The translations under genes and the position numbers were made by a program. From the NCBI GenBank assembly GCA_043228905.1, contig JBHGNT010000017.1, positions 15,190,001 to 15,254,000 of the forward strand: DNA of 64,000 nt. Direction: 5' to 3'. The DNA comes from Azolla caroliniana (lineage: Eukaryota > Polypodiophyta). The notes beneath the pieces were generated by a model. That model did not search any database. It worked only from the letters and a program-made list of their open reading frames with translations, and was not told the origin of the DNA. Shown here one piece after another: positions 32,799 through 44,266 of the stretch (the first letter of the stretch is position 1; each line of letters starts with the position of its first letter).

Positions 32799-34156
32799 TG
32801 TCGTGTGAGTCTTCTCACACTATGTAAAAAGTAATGAAATAATTATTATAGATTAGATTAGTAGCTTCCTATAGAAAGATGGATATACTTAAGAGCTTCA
32901 AAACGTATTTTACTATATACAAAATGGAGAAATACATATCAAGTTATGTCAAAATAAAGTTTGAGAAGATTGGGAAATTAGAACTATCCCACATAGATAG
33001 GAAAGTTAAGGCCCTGGCTATATAAGCACCTTGAGCTCCATCATTTTTCATTTGTGCTAAGAGCACTTTGGTCACTTTGTCTTGATGGATGATGGTGGCC
33101 AAATTCCCTAAAACCGGAAACCGGCCGGTAAGCAAATTCGGAAACTGGCCGGTAAGCAAATTTGGAAAATGGAGCCGGTAAGCAAATCCGGAAACCGGCC
33201 GGTATGTAAAACTGGAACTGGAACTGGAACCGGCAAGCAAAACCGGAACCGAGCGGTAAGCAAAACTGGAATCGGAACCGGTATGCAAAACTGGAACCGA
33301 TCGGTAAGCAAATTTGGAAACCGGCCGGTATGCAAAACCGGAACCGGAAACCGACCGGCAAGCAAAACCGGTATCGACCGGTAAGCAAAATTGGAACCGG
33401 AACTGGTATGCAAACTGGAACCGACCGGCAAGCAAACCGGAACCGTAACCGGAACCGGCCGGCGAGGGATTCGGCGATCGGGCGGAACAGGCGACCGTAC
33501 GAGGTTGGACGCAAATCGAACGGATAAAAGGATCATGTGGCTATTTAAAGAAAGGTAAAAGAGACTAAAGTAAAGGTCAAGTGGACGGTCGCATGCAACT
33601 AAAGAAAAAGCCATGCAACTAAAAATAGATTCAATGAAAAGAAAAGCTATGCAACTAAAAGTAGAAGCCATGCAACAAAAAGTGGAGGCATATGATCAAC
33701 GAGGAACTCCATATATAATTCCATTTTTTTTTCCTACACTAGGAGGCACTCTCCATATTATCTTAATTTTTTTTCTTTTCTTTAGGAGCTCTCTTATATT
33801 ATCGAAGCCAATAACCCTAATCTTCCCTACGGAAGCTATCTCTCAAGTAAACCATAATTTCCATACAGAAGCAATCTCTCAAAATCCAAAATTCCTTGTC
33901 AAAGCCATATCACTCAAGAATCATAATCTCTTATTTCCTCTAATTTGTTATTCTAATCATCTCCATAAGATAAAACTTTTGTAATCCCAATCTTGGGATT
34001 GATTGTAATCTTTCTTTCCCTTTTATTAATGAAATTTGTTAATCTTTCTCATTTCGGTTAATTCTTAGTACATAAATACACGAATTTGATATCCTCTAGA
34101 CAAAGGCCCCGGGGTCTTGCCTCAACGTTCATGTATTCTAGTCGTATTTTCGCGAA
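32799..34156 (+). repeat. N-type LTR with expanded CCGG-rich minisatellite
   Basis: About 1.36 kb starting TGTCGTGTGAGTC and ending near TATTTTCGCGAA. Its two ends match the reverse complement of the solo LTR at 43210-44158 (949 bp). It is longer mainly because of a tandem array at 33108-33480. The left neighbour is M LTR and the right neighbour is gypsy D' integrase; bases ACCGT and ACCAT flank it. A TATA-like CTATTTAAAG is at about 33540, and ATTAATGAAA near 34025 could serve polyadenylation. Confidence 0.78.
33108..33480 (+). repeat. Minisatellite of CCGGNCGGTAAGCAAA units
   Basis: About fifteen degenerate units of 17-28 bp built on AACCGG(CC)GGTAAGCAAA and GGAACCGG. The array creates open frames on both strands that I regard as artefacts. 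The related LTR at 43210-44158 has only a short CCGG-rich stretch at the same place (about 43780-43860). Confidence 0.85.
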
Positions 34157-35046
34157 ACCATCACAGCCAGATTCCTTTACGAGCACATCTGGTGCCGGTT
34201 CGGCTGTCCGATTGAGCTTATCAGTGACCAGGGGAGCCACTTTCTCAATACGGTTGTTCGAGAATTAACACATCATTATGTCATAGTCCATAAGAAGAGT
34301 ACGCCATATTATTCGCAGGCGAATGGATTAGCAGAATCCACCAACAAGACGTTGTAGACCATTTTGAAGAAAATCGTCAATGAAAATAGAACGGATTGGG
34401 ATACCAAACTATAGAGTGCGTTATGGGCGTACAGAACCAGCTACAAAACAAGCATACAGTCAACACCGTTTCGACTAGCGTTTGGGCTAGAGGCTGTGAT
34501 GCCGGTCGAATTTCAGGTACCTAGTTTGCGAATTCAAGTACGGAACCGACTATCAGAAGCCAAGTTGGAGGAGGTACGGCTCCACCAACTCCTCGAACTA
34601 GGGGAAAAACGCGTCCACAACATGGCTGTGTTGGAATAGGAACAACGACGGCGTAAAGCGTTTGTGGATCGACATCGAAACGCAAGGGAAAAGGAGTTTG
34701 CCGTGGGTCGAGCAGTGCTGGTTTTCCAAACTCGCATGGGCCATATGCTGGACCGGCCCATACTGGATAACTGGAGCGGAACAAGGCACGTTCCAACTAG
34801 GTACGTTGGCCGGGGAAGTAGTCCGGCAAAAGGTGAATGGGTTTCGGCTCAAACCTTACCTGGGCCCTACGCCACTTAACCCATTCACCGTCGAACAGGA
34901 CAGAGCCGGAGAACCCGCACCGTAAATGAGCGGCCCCACTTGTACCATAATGTAAAAATAGGTTGTAGATAACCGTTACGAAAAAAAAAGAAACAAAAAG
35001 AAAAGAAGAAGAAGGGGAGAAGATAGCAACTATTAAAATGACTAAA
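34157..35046 (+). pseudogene. pol: Integrase end of gypsy D'
   Basis: Aligns with D from about 19625. ISDQGSHFLN carries a catalytic Asp and PYYSQANGLAESTNKT the Glu. Here this stretch is in frame, whereas D has a frameshift. TAG codons follow at about 34354, 34411 and 34637. The tail KAFVDRHRNAREKEF matches D at 20123. From about 34920 the sequence becomes A-rich as in D after pol. Residues upstream of the core are absent. Confidence 0.85.
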
Positions 35047-35586
35047 GACGCGGCCCAACAACACAGGAGACACGAGTTGGGAACACTAGCGTATGTATAT
35101 AAATGTATGCAGACGACTCGAATGGTTACAGCTGATCAGGTCGGCGAGATGGATGCCGTCGCCTGATCACCCACGCACACAGGAGAGCAAGATGGAGATT
35201 CTACCGGAAGCACACGGGCGTTCCACGGAGCAGAATCAGCCTCCTGAGAACCTGCGCAAAAGAAAGCTACGGAGAACGACAGAGAAGAAGAGCTCGGTCT
35301 CAGTCCGACAACACTTCGTTCCTTCTAGTACGTGATATCTTTTCTCCCCCCGTCTCCCTCTCTTTTATAGCTCAAGGAGGGAGGCCGTTTCACCCATTTA
35401 CATCACATTAATTCTTTGTCCTTTCGGACAGAGATACTCCTCGATTTCCCTTATAGAATATTGCTACCTAGGATTTAACCTTTGTGCCTACCTATCTACT
35501 ATACGACAAGGGACGTGGCCACGTGTAAGGGCCGGTTCACACGCACTATACACGGTTTGCGCCTGGGGACAGTTTTCTTCACGACA
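35047..35586 (-). repeat. Gypsy R 3' LTR, truncated
   Basis: Matches 41450-41989 base for base in length. The internal side has GGTTTGGTGGGGGTGGA (complement at 35587-35603), a good polypurine tract. The outer 132 bp, TGTCGCGTCG to GAGCACGGG in the other LTR, are missing. Confidence 0.9.
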
Positions 35587-35606
35587 TCCACCCCCACCAA
35601 ACCGCG
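35587..35606 (-). other. Polypurine tract of gypsy R
   Basis: The minus strand reads GGTTTGGTGGGGGTGGA immediately before the 3' LTR start TGTCGTGAAG. The same tract precedes the R2 LTR at 11783. Confidence 0.75.
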
Positions 35607-35662
35607 CATCCACCGGTATGCGCCAAAATTGGGTTCCTATGGGAGAAAACCGATCCTTGCTT

Positions 35663-38600
35663 TTATTCCTTGTTTACCGGTTCATCCTCCGCCTCGGGCT
35701 GCTCGTCGTCGCTGTCCATGCCCCCTAGCCCCGGCTCCCGATCGTGTCGTTTCTTGAACGCTTTGATCCTCTTCCCAGCTACTGGTATCGCCATTCTCGT
35801 ACCGTGAAGCTCCGCGAGATGGTACGTCCCATTGCCGTTGGCCCCTGTTACTACGTAAGGCCCGAACCACCTCCTTGCAAACTTCCGCGTGGCCCTGTGC
35901 TGATTGTCGAGGCTACTGTCGTAGACTAGCACCCAGTCGCCTTCCTCGATCTTCCTTGACCTGAACTGGTGTGTTCGGTCGAACCGGGCTTTGTTCCTTA
36001 TCCTTGCTACCCGAAGTTTCTCTGCGGCTTGCTCTACGTCCTCCGGCCTCCGCTCGAGCTGTCGAATTCGCGCCGCCAATAGTTCCTCCCATCTCATCTC
36101 ATCCTTCCAGTCCACTGTGGCCCACGAGGAGATCGTTCGCTCTGTTGGCATGATCGGCTTCTGTCCGAACATCAGCTCAGCCGGCATGAACCCGGTTACC
36201 GAACTGTGCGTAGTCCGGTCCGCCCACAAGGCATAAGGTAGCAGCCGTGGCTAGTCCCCGACTCGGCCTCCACACGCCCGTACTAGTGCTTTGACAATTG
36301 GCCTGTGTCCGCGCTCCACCTTCCCGTTCGCCTCCGGATTGTACGCTGTGGTGAGCGAAAGTTTGACTCCTAGCCGGTCGAACAACTCTTCGGCCTCTTC
36401 TGCGTCCAACTCACCACGGTCAGTCACGATCTTCCCTACGCACCCATATCGGCATACTACGTCCTCAATCAAAAACCGGCACACGGTTGCCGTCGTCTTG
36501 TTCTGCAGGGCGCGACCTTCAACCTGGTTCGTTAGATCTTCCCGAGCCAGCACCAGATACCACATCTGTCCTACCCCCATTGGCATTGTCACCAAATCCA
36601 CCATCCACTTGAAGTGGACGGTCGGAGGGTAGGTCGGGTGAAGCTCGTCCCGATGTCGGATCATGGAGTGCACCTGACAGCTTTCGCAAGTCGTCATGAA
36701 CCGATGCACGTCCCGGTATAGTCCCGACCACCAGTACTTCCCCTTTAGCTTTTCGAACGTGGCCCATGTTCCACGGTGTCCAGCCCACGGGCTATCGTGG
36801 TACGCTGCCAGCAAATCCTCCTGTTCCTCCTTCTTCGCCACCACTTGGAGCGGGATGTCGTTCCTCTTCTTCGGGTGCTTCCATATGTATCCGTCCCGAA
36901 GAAAGAATCGGTAGTCTTTCTTCCGAATCCGGTTGGCCTCGTCCGTTGTCCATGCCACGTCCGGTGTCATCGTTTTTAGGAACCCGCCGATCTGCAACCA
37001 CTCCCCGTCGTACTTCCTCTCGTCGAAATCGTTAAGCGTTGGAGAGCATTCCCTGCCGGTTGTTACGTAAGCCGCCTCAAAGAAGTCCACGCCGACTTCC
37101 TCGTCCTCTGAAACCATGCTGCCCTCATTTTCGAATCTCGCCCTTGAAAGCATGTCGGCCATGGCATTGTCTTTCTCGGAAATGTGTCGTATTTCTGGAT
37201 TCAGGGACTTGATATACGCTATCCACCTGAGTATTGCCAGGTCCGGCGTCGTGCATCCGGAAACCATGCCAAGGATTGGCAGGTAGTCCGTCTCAATAAT
37301 TACCTCTGTCCCGATCAGGTAGTCTTTATCGGCCTTTACCGCCGAAACGATACCCCAGAGCTCGCGTTTAACCTGGGCGTATCCTCGCTGTCACTCGCTG
37401 AGGACCTTCACGCCGAACCGGATCGGGGAACGCATGCTGTCCTCGTCCTCTTGGTTGATGACCCATCCGATCCCAGTCGGACTCGTGTCTACCGTTACGT
37501 AAATTGGAGTGCTCTTTCCGTAGACAGCCTTTCGGAGCGCCGGAGCTGCGGCAAGCACTTCCTTCATCTTCCGGACAGACTCCGTATGCTCGTCTCTCCA
37601 CTCGCAATTTCGCCCCTTTTTCAGCAACCCGTATAACGGCTCCGTGACGTGAGCGTAATGCGGGATCCATATGTGGTAGAATGCGCACGCTCCCAAGAAC
37701 CTCCGAACCTCCGTGACCGAGCTACATTCATTCTTCATCGCGGAGATGGCTTCTATCTTAGCCGGAGACGGTTTCCGGCCGTACGGCCCGCATAGGTGTC
37801 CGACGACCATGATCTCTGTTTGCCCGAAGGCCGACTTTCCCCCGGAGAAGGTGAGCCTCGCGCCCTCCAACCTCTGCAGCACCTTCTCGCAATCATCGAT
37901 GTGCGTCGCCACGAATTTCCGGCATCCGTCCGGTCCGATCGTCTCGTCCTTTTCCTCCACCGGGCATCCCTTGATCGGGACGTCGTCCTAAAACGGCATG
38001 GTGATGTCCGGGATACAATCCCTCAACACTTTTTTCATTGCGTTCACCATGTGAGCCACCGAGTTCGTCCCTCCTTGCGGCAGGGTACACATCCGTACTA
38101 GGCTGAGAGGAGTTCGCATTGTCGTGATGTCTCTGCTCTCTATGGCAAGCTGGAACTGATCGTACCCCGAGTAGAGATCACCGACCGAGTAAATCGATCT
38201 TCCGGCGAAGGCCTCCGCGAACTCGTCTATTGTCGGTCCGATTCCTGCGTTTCGAATGGTCAGCTTGTTGATCGGTTGCAGGTCTTTAATAAAGCGCAGC
38301 GTGCCATCCTTCTTCGGCACAGTAAACCACCGGTTCGAATATGGGGCACTCGACGGTTTGAGGATTCCTATCTCGACCTTCTGCTTTAACAACTCCATCA
38401 GCTTCGGGATGTGGGCTCTGGGTACTGGAATTGGTTTGAGACTCCATGGCACATGCGGTACCGTGAATATCACCATCGGTTCCATGACTGTCGGGTCTAC
38501 GCACCCGATCTCCTCCAGTGAGAATGCGAAAGCCTTCCCGTGCCTCCCGAGCATTTCCAGAAAACGGTCCTCTTCCGCCAGCAGTAGGAAGCCACCCCCA

Positions 38601-39180
38601 CTGATTTTGAGCTCGCGCAGCGTTATGTCGGTGAACGTGTGTCCTATGCGGGCCGGATTTCGTAAACTCGGGTCCGACGCAACCCCCTTTATTCGCAACT
38701 CGCTGCCCTCCAGCAAGGGAGCCGCGACTGGCCTCACCTTCCGGTCCACAGTCTTGTACCTCCTGTCCACCCGGGCCGTCCGATCCGACTCGAGCCCTCT
38801 ACTGAAGTCCGCGATAAGTTCGTACATCTTTTCCGAACATACCGGAATCGTCCGGTCCTCTTTAAGGACCCCTCCGACTACCTGTCGCAACTCCCCCAAG
38901 GTATCGACGAAAGAGACTGCCTCCACGGCTCCGTTGATTTCCTCTCCAAGGCCGAGGATACCACATGCCCGAAGTTGCTCCTCCGCCCTTTTCTTCTTCT
39001 TGCCAACAACGTCGACTATCGTACACCCTCCGTTGTCGGAGAACCAAAATTTCCTACTTATAGTACAGGTCTTCTTCGCTATCGTACACTTGTGGGGTTT
39101 TCCCGGAGTGCCCGGACTATCGCGGCCCCACGCCTTGATAGCCCTCTCTAAAAATCCTCTCGACTTTCGCCCCCGAGGGT
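35663..39180 (-). pseudogene. pol: RT, RNase H and integrase of gypsy R
   Basis: One frame from about 39180 down to 35663 with few stops. RT: KKDGTLRFIKDLQPINKLT, YSGYDQFQLAI, LPQGGTNSV. The catalytic box has TAG directly before DD (37988-37990), where the R2 relative at 52090 reads FLDD. RNase H: YVTVDTSPTGIGWVINQ (about 37500). Integrase: zinc region GHRGTWATF...CESCQ, WMVDLVTMP, VTDRGELD and NPEANGKVERGH carry the catalytic D, D and E. TAG at about 36252. The C-terminus is basic (KRIKAFKKRHDREP) and acidic at the very end; no chromodomain is evident. Confidence 0.9.
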
Positions 39181-41274
39181 CTCACGGTTCCGCTCATGGT
39201 TCGGTCTCACCGTCAGGAACTGGACCGAGTGACGCCCATCCTGGCTCTTGACCCTTGCATAGGCCGAGCCGTTGTCCAGCACCTTGGTCTCCATCCGTGC
39301 TGCCGTGATGTACGGTTCTCCTAGTATAACCGGATGTGAGGACGTCTCCTGCACGAAGAAGTGCTGGTCAATCTCGACATCGCCGATCTTTACTCGTACA
39401 TTCGGGCAGGCTCCATGTAGCTCTTCGGCGGCACGCGTCGCTGCACGTATTTTCCACCCGTGCTTGGTGTTGATCGGTCATTTTCCCTTCTTATAGAAGT
39501 CCATGGACATCAAATTGATTTCTGAACCATGGTCCACCAACGCCACCACTGGTTCATGAACATCTCCGATCTTCACGGGGGTCTTCGTGGTTGCTCTGGC
39601 CCAGTGCGGCCTCGAATAGTGGCTCTCCGCCAACTCGTCTTCCAGCGCCATGTCCTCTATGTGCGTCGTTCGCACCTCCACCGGCTTCTCCGGTTCTGTC
39701 TCTGTCGACAGCCTCTTCCTCTTCACCAAGTCTACGATGGAGTCGTGGAACTCCTTCTTAGGGATCCCGAGCACTTCCCTCAGTGATAGCTCCACCTTGC
39801 CGTCGAGGATTCGTTCTTCCAAGACCTTTCGCAAGTCCGTGGATCTTTCAATTTCTGTGCCCAGTCCGTACCCACCCCTCTTGGGATTATCCTGGGCGCC
39901 GGTCGCATCGACCTCATTCCGCCTTTGCCCGGACCAAGTTTCATATCGTTGCGAGGGCTCGGCCCCTCTGGTTTTCCCTACCCGCTTGTCCTCCACAAGA
40001 GCCTCGTAATTTTGACAAGCAGCTTCGATGAAACCCGTCTTTTCTTCCACCGGGTCACTCCACCCGGTTACCTCCCGGACCCGTTTTTCTGCACGGTCCA
40101 CCTCTTCTTTCCTTAGCCGTGCGCCGGCGAGGCCTTCCAGCATCGTCGGCTAGAACCCGGCTTTGTTCGTCTTCAGGGCCTCGCCACCTTCGACCCAAAT
40201 ACCAGCTGATGCCGAGTAGTGGACGGTCTCCGCGTGACGAGCCTCCGCCTCCTCCATCAGCCTTTTCATACCCTCTCGCCCGACGTTCAGCTTCAGGGCC
40301 CTTCAGGTCTCGCTAGCGTGCACCCGACCGTTCCACAGGTACACCACGTTGCTTCTCATCGCCTCGGCGAAGTCCCCGCAGTCCTTCCGGATGTGCCCAA
40401 TCGCGTCACACCACATGCACCTGTTTTCAGCCAGAGGTCGTCGGTCACGGGCCTGTTCGCCACCATCCCTACGTGCCTGGGCGATCTGGAGATCCTTTAC
40501 CATCCGCGTCAGCTCCTCTAGAGCTGCTTCCCCGGACAAGCCCTTGACCATGCCGGTTGAAGCCTACCCGGTCTCGAGCCAATCTCGGGTCTCTTCCCTT
40601 TGCGCTGGTGGTGTTGGCTCGAGCTTCCTTGCTGCGACAGAGCCCGCCCCTGTCGATCCTTTGCCAACCCATTCCTGCCGTTTATCAAAATGGCCACAGA
40701 CCCTTTTCACCATGGCCCAGTTGGCCATCAGCCCGTCATCAGTCTCCAATAGGAGGCCTACCTGCTCCCGATCCCGCTCGTCAATCGACTTAACAAACAA
40801 TAAGACACGGCTTGTGTCCAGAACAGTCCGGTCAAGCACCGAGAGGCGCGCGAAGCGTTCCTCAAACTCTCGAAGGAGCACTGACGCGTTCCTTCCTTTG
40901 TCGGGGGTCTCCACCCACTCCATGAAGTCCCGCTTCGAAAGTCGAAGCGCATCTTCAAGCCCGTATTTTTCGAGGAGTCGACCTTCGAACTCCTCCCAGG
41001 TCCAGCTCTTGGCCTGTACCTCGAGTACCTCGGTATGGATACCCGGCATCGCCACTCGAGGGAATCCGGCTAGACGCCTCTCTTCCGGAATGTCCCTCAT
41101 TACCATCTCAGCCCGGTAGGACGCCAAGTAGCTCGTGGCATCCTTCCCACTAAACCGGCCGATCGTACCGACAACTGCCTCGATAGCCCTATCAAGGGCG
41201 CCGGTGCCTTCGCGCGCAATCACTATACGGTCCACAGCCGAAGCCATGGCCTCTGCAAGGTCCGATCCCCTCAT
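39148..41274 (-). pseudogene. gag: gag and protease of gypsy R
   Basis: ATG at 41274, 23 bp inside the primer site. Gag residues 1-236: GRFSGKDATSYLASYRAEM, WEEFEGRLLEKYGLEDALRLS, a retrotransposon gag type fold. TAG at about 40564. The CCHC knuckle CMWCDAIGHIRKDC is intact at about 40405-40446. More stops follow at about 40300 (TGA), 40150 (TAG) and 39480 (TGA), each one base away from Arg, Gln or Trp codons. Protease: VALVDHGSEINLMS (about 39510), with His in the usual Thr/Ser position. The frame ends near 39148, overlapping the start of the RT frame. Confidence 0.88.
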
Positions 41275-41295
41275 CTTCTACTCCTCTGCCGCCTG

Positions 41296-41313
41296 TTCAC
41301 GTCGGGTTCACCA
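41296..41313 (-). other. Primer binding site of gypsy R
   Basis: TGGTGAACCCGACGTGAA on the minus strand lies four bases inside the 5' LTR. I cannot assign the tRNA with confidence. Confidence 0.6.
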
Positions 41314-41317
41314 AAGA

Positions 41318-41989
41318 TGTCGCGTCGTTACGCGCGTGCGTGGAGAACAAGGCGGGACCATAGGGGTCTTGGACCGAGGAATAGGTGAGAAAAGGGAGAG
41401 GGAGAGAGAGAGAGACGCTCGCACACGTATAGACAAAGAAGAGCACGGGGACGCGGCCCAACAACACAGGAGACACGAGTTGGGAACACTATCGTATGTA
41501 TATAAATGTATGCAAACGACTCGAACAGTTACAGCCGATCAGGTCGGCAAGATGGATGTCGTCGCCTGATCACCCACACACACAGGAGAGCAGGATGGAG
41601 ATTCTGCCGGAAGCACACGAGCGTTCCACGGAGCAGAATCAGCCTCCTGAGAACCTGCACAAAAGAAAGCTACGGAGAATGACAGAGAAGAAGAGCTCGG
41701 TCCCAGTCCGACAGCACTTCGTTCCTTCTAGCGCGTGATATCTTTTCTCCCCCCGCCTCCCTCTCTTTTATAGCTCAAGGAGGGAGGCCGTTTCACCCGT
41801 TTACATCACATTAATTCTCTGTCCTTTCGGACAGAGATACTCCTCGATTTCCCTTATAGAATATTGCTACCTAGGATTTAACCTTTGTGCCTACCTATCT
41901 ACTATACGACAAGGGACGTGGCCACGTGTAAGGGTCGGTTCACACGCACTATACACGGTTTGCGCCTGGGGACGGTTTTCTTCACGACA
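41318..41989 (-). repeat. Gypsy R 5' LTR
   Basis: 672 bp with inverted ends TGTCG...CGACA. A GA-rich microsatellite lies at 41398-41425, and a TATA-like TATATAAATG (plus strand) at about 41498. Followed on the right by D' sequence. Confidence 0.92.
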
Positions 41990-42278
41990 ACGTAACAATG
42001 GAGGCAGAGCCGCAACCGACTGCAAGCACGACAACGGTGGAGCCCAATCCACTAGCTCAAGAAGAGCCCACCGTACCCGGACCGCCCACACACGACGACT
42101 GCGACTCCGGGAGAAACCAACCCGACCTAACATGAGAGCCACACCACGATGCACCTATGGGCCCTACGTCACCTCCGGATGCGGACACCGTTGCAGAGCC
42201 AAACATCCGGGCCATTTTGGAAGAGGATTAACGGGATTGGTCCGATGTGCTAGGGCACTGTCCCACAGGCGTGCCAGG
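41990..42278 (+). pseudogene. C-terminal remnant of the third ORF of gypsy D'
   Basis: GCCATTTTGGAAGAGGATTAA (ending about 42230) matches the DILEEE end of the D third ORF. The acidic, Pro-rich coding-like region before it (EAEPQPTAS at about 42002) is consistent with its C-terminus. The bulk of that ORF is missing between 35046 and 41990, apart from the inserted R. A TGA at about 42132 breaks the frame. Confidence 0.65.
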
Positions 42279-42717
42279 TGTTGTCCGCCGGAATAGTAAT
42301 CGACGGACAAGAGCGTAGGAATAAGAAATAATATAAGATCATAACGCATGTAATGGTTCACGCAGGAAGCGTGAACGGCTAAATAGACCCTGCGTATATA
42401 AAGGGCAGAAAACCTCTGATAGAGGAAGCGTGTAATTTTGGGAATGTAAGAAACGTCTCATAATAGAATTCTAGCTTCTCTGATTCTCTGTGTATAGCTA
42501 CGGCTAATCCACTGTGTGTGTCTTGAAGACCTAAGCGTGTAAGAATGTAAGTGTAACATTTGCTAAGGATTTGGTTGTAGCCGTCTCCCTTATCTGTTGA
42601 TAGGTTATAGGGAACATTCCCCTACGCATTACGCTTAGACGCCTATTCGTTGTTCCACACCCACTTGGAGGTCTAGGTCGAAGGACTGACCGTGGATTGT
42701 GTTCCTAATCGGCAACA
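42279..42717 (+). repeat. Gypsy D' 3' LTR
   Basis: 439 bp, TGTTGTCCGCCGG...ATCGGCAACA. It aligns with the D LTR start (preceding GGCGTGCCAGG is shared) but is diverged and longer. TATA-like GTATATAAAGGG at about 42394. Directly followed by M gag. Confidence 0.82.
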
Positions 42718-43209
42718 ATATTCGATGCTTTATCGACAAGAGCTTGTACAACAACTTCAATGAAGAGAGTAAGGCTCATGAATGCCATAAATCGAGTCTC
42801 AGTCTTCCGGAAGTTAGTGAGACTCAAATATCAAGACGACTCTAGTATGGCGGAGCACATGAATGCCTTCCAGGGGTTGATAAACCAAACAACCTCGTTG
42901 GAACTACCTCTAGCCGAAGAGGTACTAGTGTTGTTGTTGCTCGGTTCACTCCCGGATAGTTGGGAGACACTTGTTGTCACTTTGGGCAAAGCCAAGCCGG
43001 AAGGGAAACACCTATCCCTAGCAAGACTGAAGTCGAGCTTGCTGGATGAAGACACTTGCTGAAGGACTGGGAGTCTGAAACCGATCCGAAGGCCTTGGTT
43101 ATGGAAGACAACCATAACCGGGGAAGAGGCCCGAATCAGAGTCCTAGAAGCACGACAAATCGGGGACAAGGTCGAAGTCAAGGGGGAGGCCCACTTGCTT
43201 TTATTGCGG
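42718..43209 (+). pseudogene. gag: gag of copia M, middle part
   Basis: Begins mid-gene with CGATGCTTTATCGAC (E: 53427). It is open over 42760-43062 in one frame: INRVSVFRKLVRLKYQDDSS, LLLGSLPDSWETLVVTLG, LARLKSSLLDED. Shifted frames continue to the knuckle start at 43192-43209 (TCFYCG-like), where the solo N LTR interrupts it. It matches E gag closely and in places lacks E's stops. Confidence 0.85.
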
Positions 43210-44158
43210 TGTCGTGAAAATACGACGAGGACACGTGAACTTGAGGCAGGACCCTGGGGCCTCCGACCAGAGTATATCAAATTTGTGCGTTTTTGTATTA
43301 AGAATTAATCGATATGACAAAGTTTGATAAAATTTATTAGTAAAGAAAGAGAAAAATTACAATATGTTCCAAGATTGGGATTCAGAAGTTTAGGTTTACT
43401 AAGATTAATAGAAAAGAAAAATTAGGGTTTTTGAGTCTTATGGCTTTCGTAGGTAAAATTAGGGTTCTTGAGTGTTATGGCTTCGATAAGATAAGAGAAC
43501 CGAGAAGGAAAAGAAAAAGAAAAATAGGGAGAGAATCCGTGTAGGAAAAAAAAATGGAATATATATGGAGTTCTCCGTTGATCATAGCCTTCAATGTTAC
43601 TTTGCATGCCCACTTTTAGTTGCATGGCCTCTACTTTTAGTTGCATCCATTTTTAGTTGCATGCCTTTTTTTTTTAGTTGCATGTGACCGTCCACATGGC
43701 CTTTAATTTAGTTTTCTTTACTTTACTTTAAATTGCCGCATGATCTAATAATCCGTAAAGTTTAGCCCATGCTTTGATCCGTCCGGTCCGCGTCCGTCCA
43801 GTCCGGTTCCGGTTCTGTCACTATCTAATTCTGGTTCGATCGTCGGCTCCGTCCGGTTCCCAATTGCCGAGGGATCTTAACACATAGATGAAAAATGAGG
43901 GATCTCAATGTGCTTATATAGCTGGAGCCTAAAGTTTCCTATCTATGTGGGATACTTCAAAATTCTATTTTCCTTAGCTTCTCAAACTTCATGTCCACAT
44001 AACTTGATATGTAGTTGTCCATTTTATATGTAGTAGAATGCGTTTTGAAGCTCTAGAGTACATCCATCTTTCAATAACAAGCCATTAATCTAATCTAAAA
44101 TAATTATTTCATTATTTTTTACATAGTTTTCATATCGTGTGTGAAAAACCACACGACA
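43210..44158 (-). repeat. Solo N-type LTR in gag of M
   Basis: 949 bp, TGTCGTGAAAATACG...CCACACGACA, with inverted TGTCGTG/CACGACA ends. It interrupts the M zinc knuckle between TTGCGG and CGGAAAGC, so a short target duplication (GCGG/ACGG) is likely. It is the reverse complement family member of 32799-34156. Confidence 0.83.
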
Positions 44159-44266
44159 ACGGAAAGCTGTGTCACTTCTAGAAGAATTGTCGACACTTCT
44201 GGAAAGCCAAAGGGGGAGCCGGCGGTGGGGAATCGAAGAAGATTTTGGAGAGAAGAGGAACAAAGG
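44159..44266 (+). pseudogene. gag: gag of copia M, knuckle end
   Basis: GGAAAGCTGTGTCACTTCTA and following match E at 53940-53985, the second half of the CCHC knuckle and the basic tail. Interrupted at 44267 by L2. Confidence 0.7.

Larger units (their letters stand above)
35047..41989 (-). mobile_element. Gypsy element R, near complete, in D'
   Basis: About 6.9 kb on the minus strand: 5' LTR 41318-41989, primer site, gag-protease, RT-RNase H-integrase, purine tract, 3' LTR 35047-35586. The 3' LTR lacks its last 132 bp, so the target duplication cannot be verified. The 540 shared LTR bases differ at about 22 sites, nearly all transitions. It is the innermost member of a six-deep nest. About six stops and one frame change interrupt the genes. 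Confidence 0.9.
34157..42717 (+). mobile_element. Gypsy element D', 5' truncated, split by gypsy R
   Basis: Second copy of the D family. Starts inside integrase at 34157, runs to 35046, is interrupted by R (35047-41989), and continues with the end of the ORF3 region (41990-42278) and a 3' LTR (42279-42717). Everything 5' of the integrase core is missing. The right flank is M gag. Confidence 0.85.

Noticed and set aside
33108-33480. CRISPR-like repeat-spacer array
   Set aside because: Units are degenerate, contiguous and lack constant spacer lengths; the setting is a plant LTR. A minisatellite explains it.
32944-33671. Overlapping open frames on both strands with repeated LAYRF/FAYRSVPV-like residues
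   Set aside because: They come from the CCGG-rich minisatellite, whose unit lacks stops in several frames. No start context, homology or single preferred frame.
35047-35060. Target duplication of gypsy R
   Set aside because: The left LTR lacks its terminal 132 bp, so no matching flank to ACGTA (41990-41994 region) can be expected or was found.
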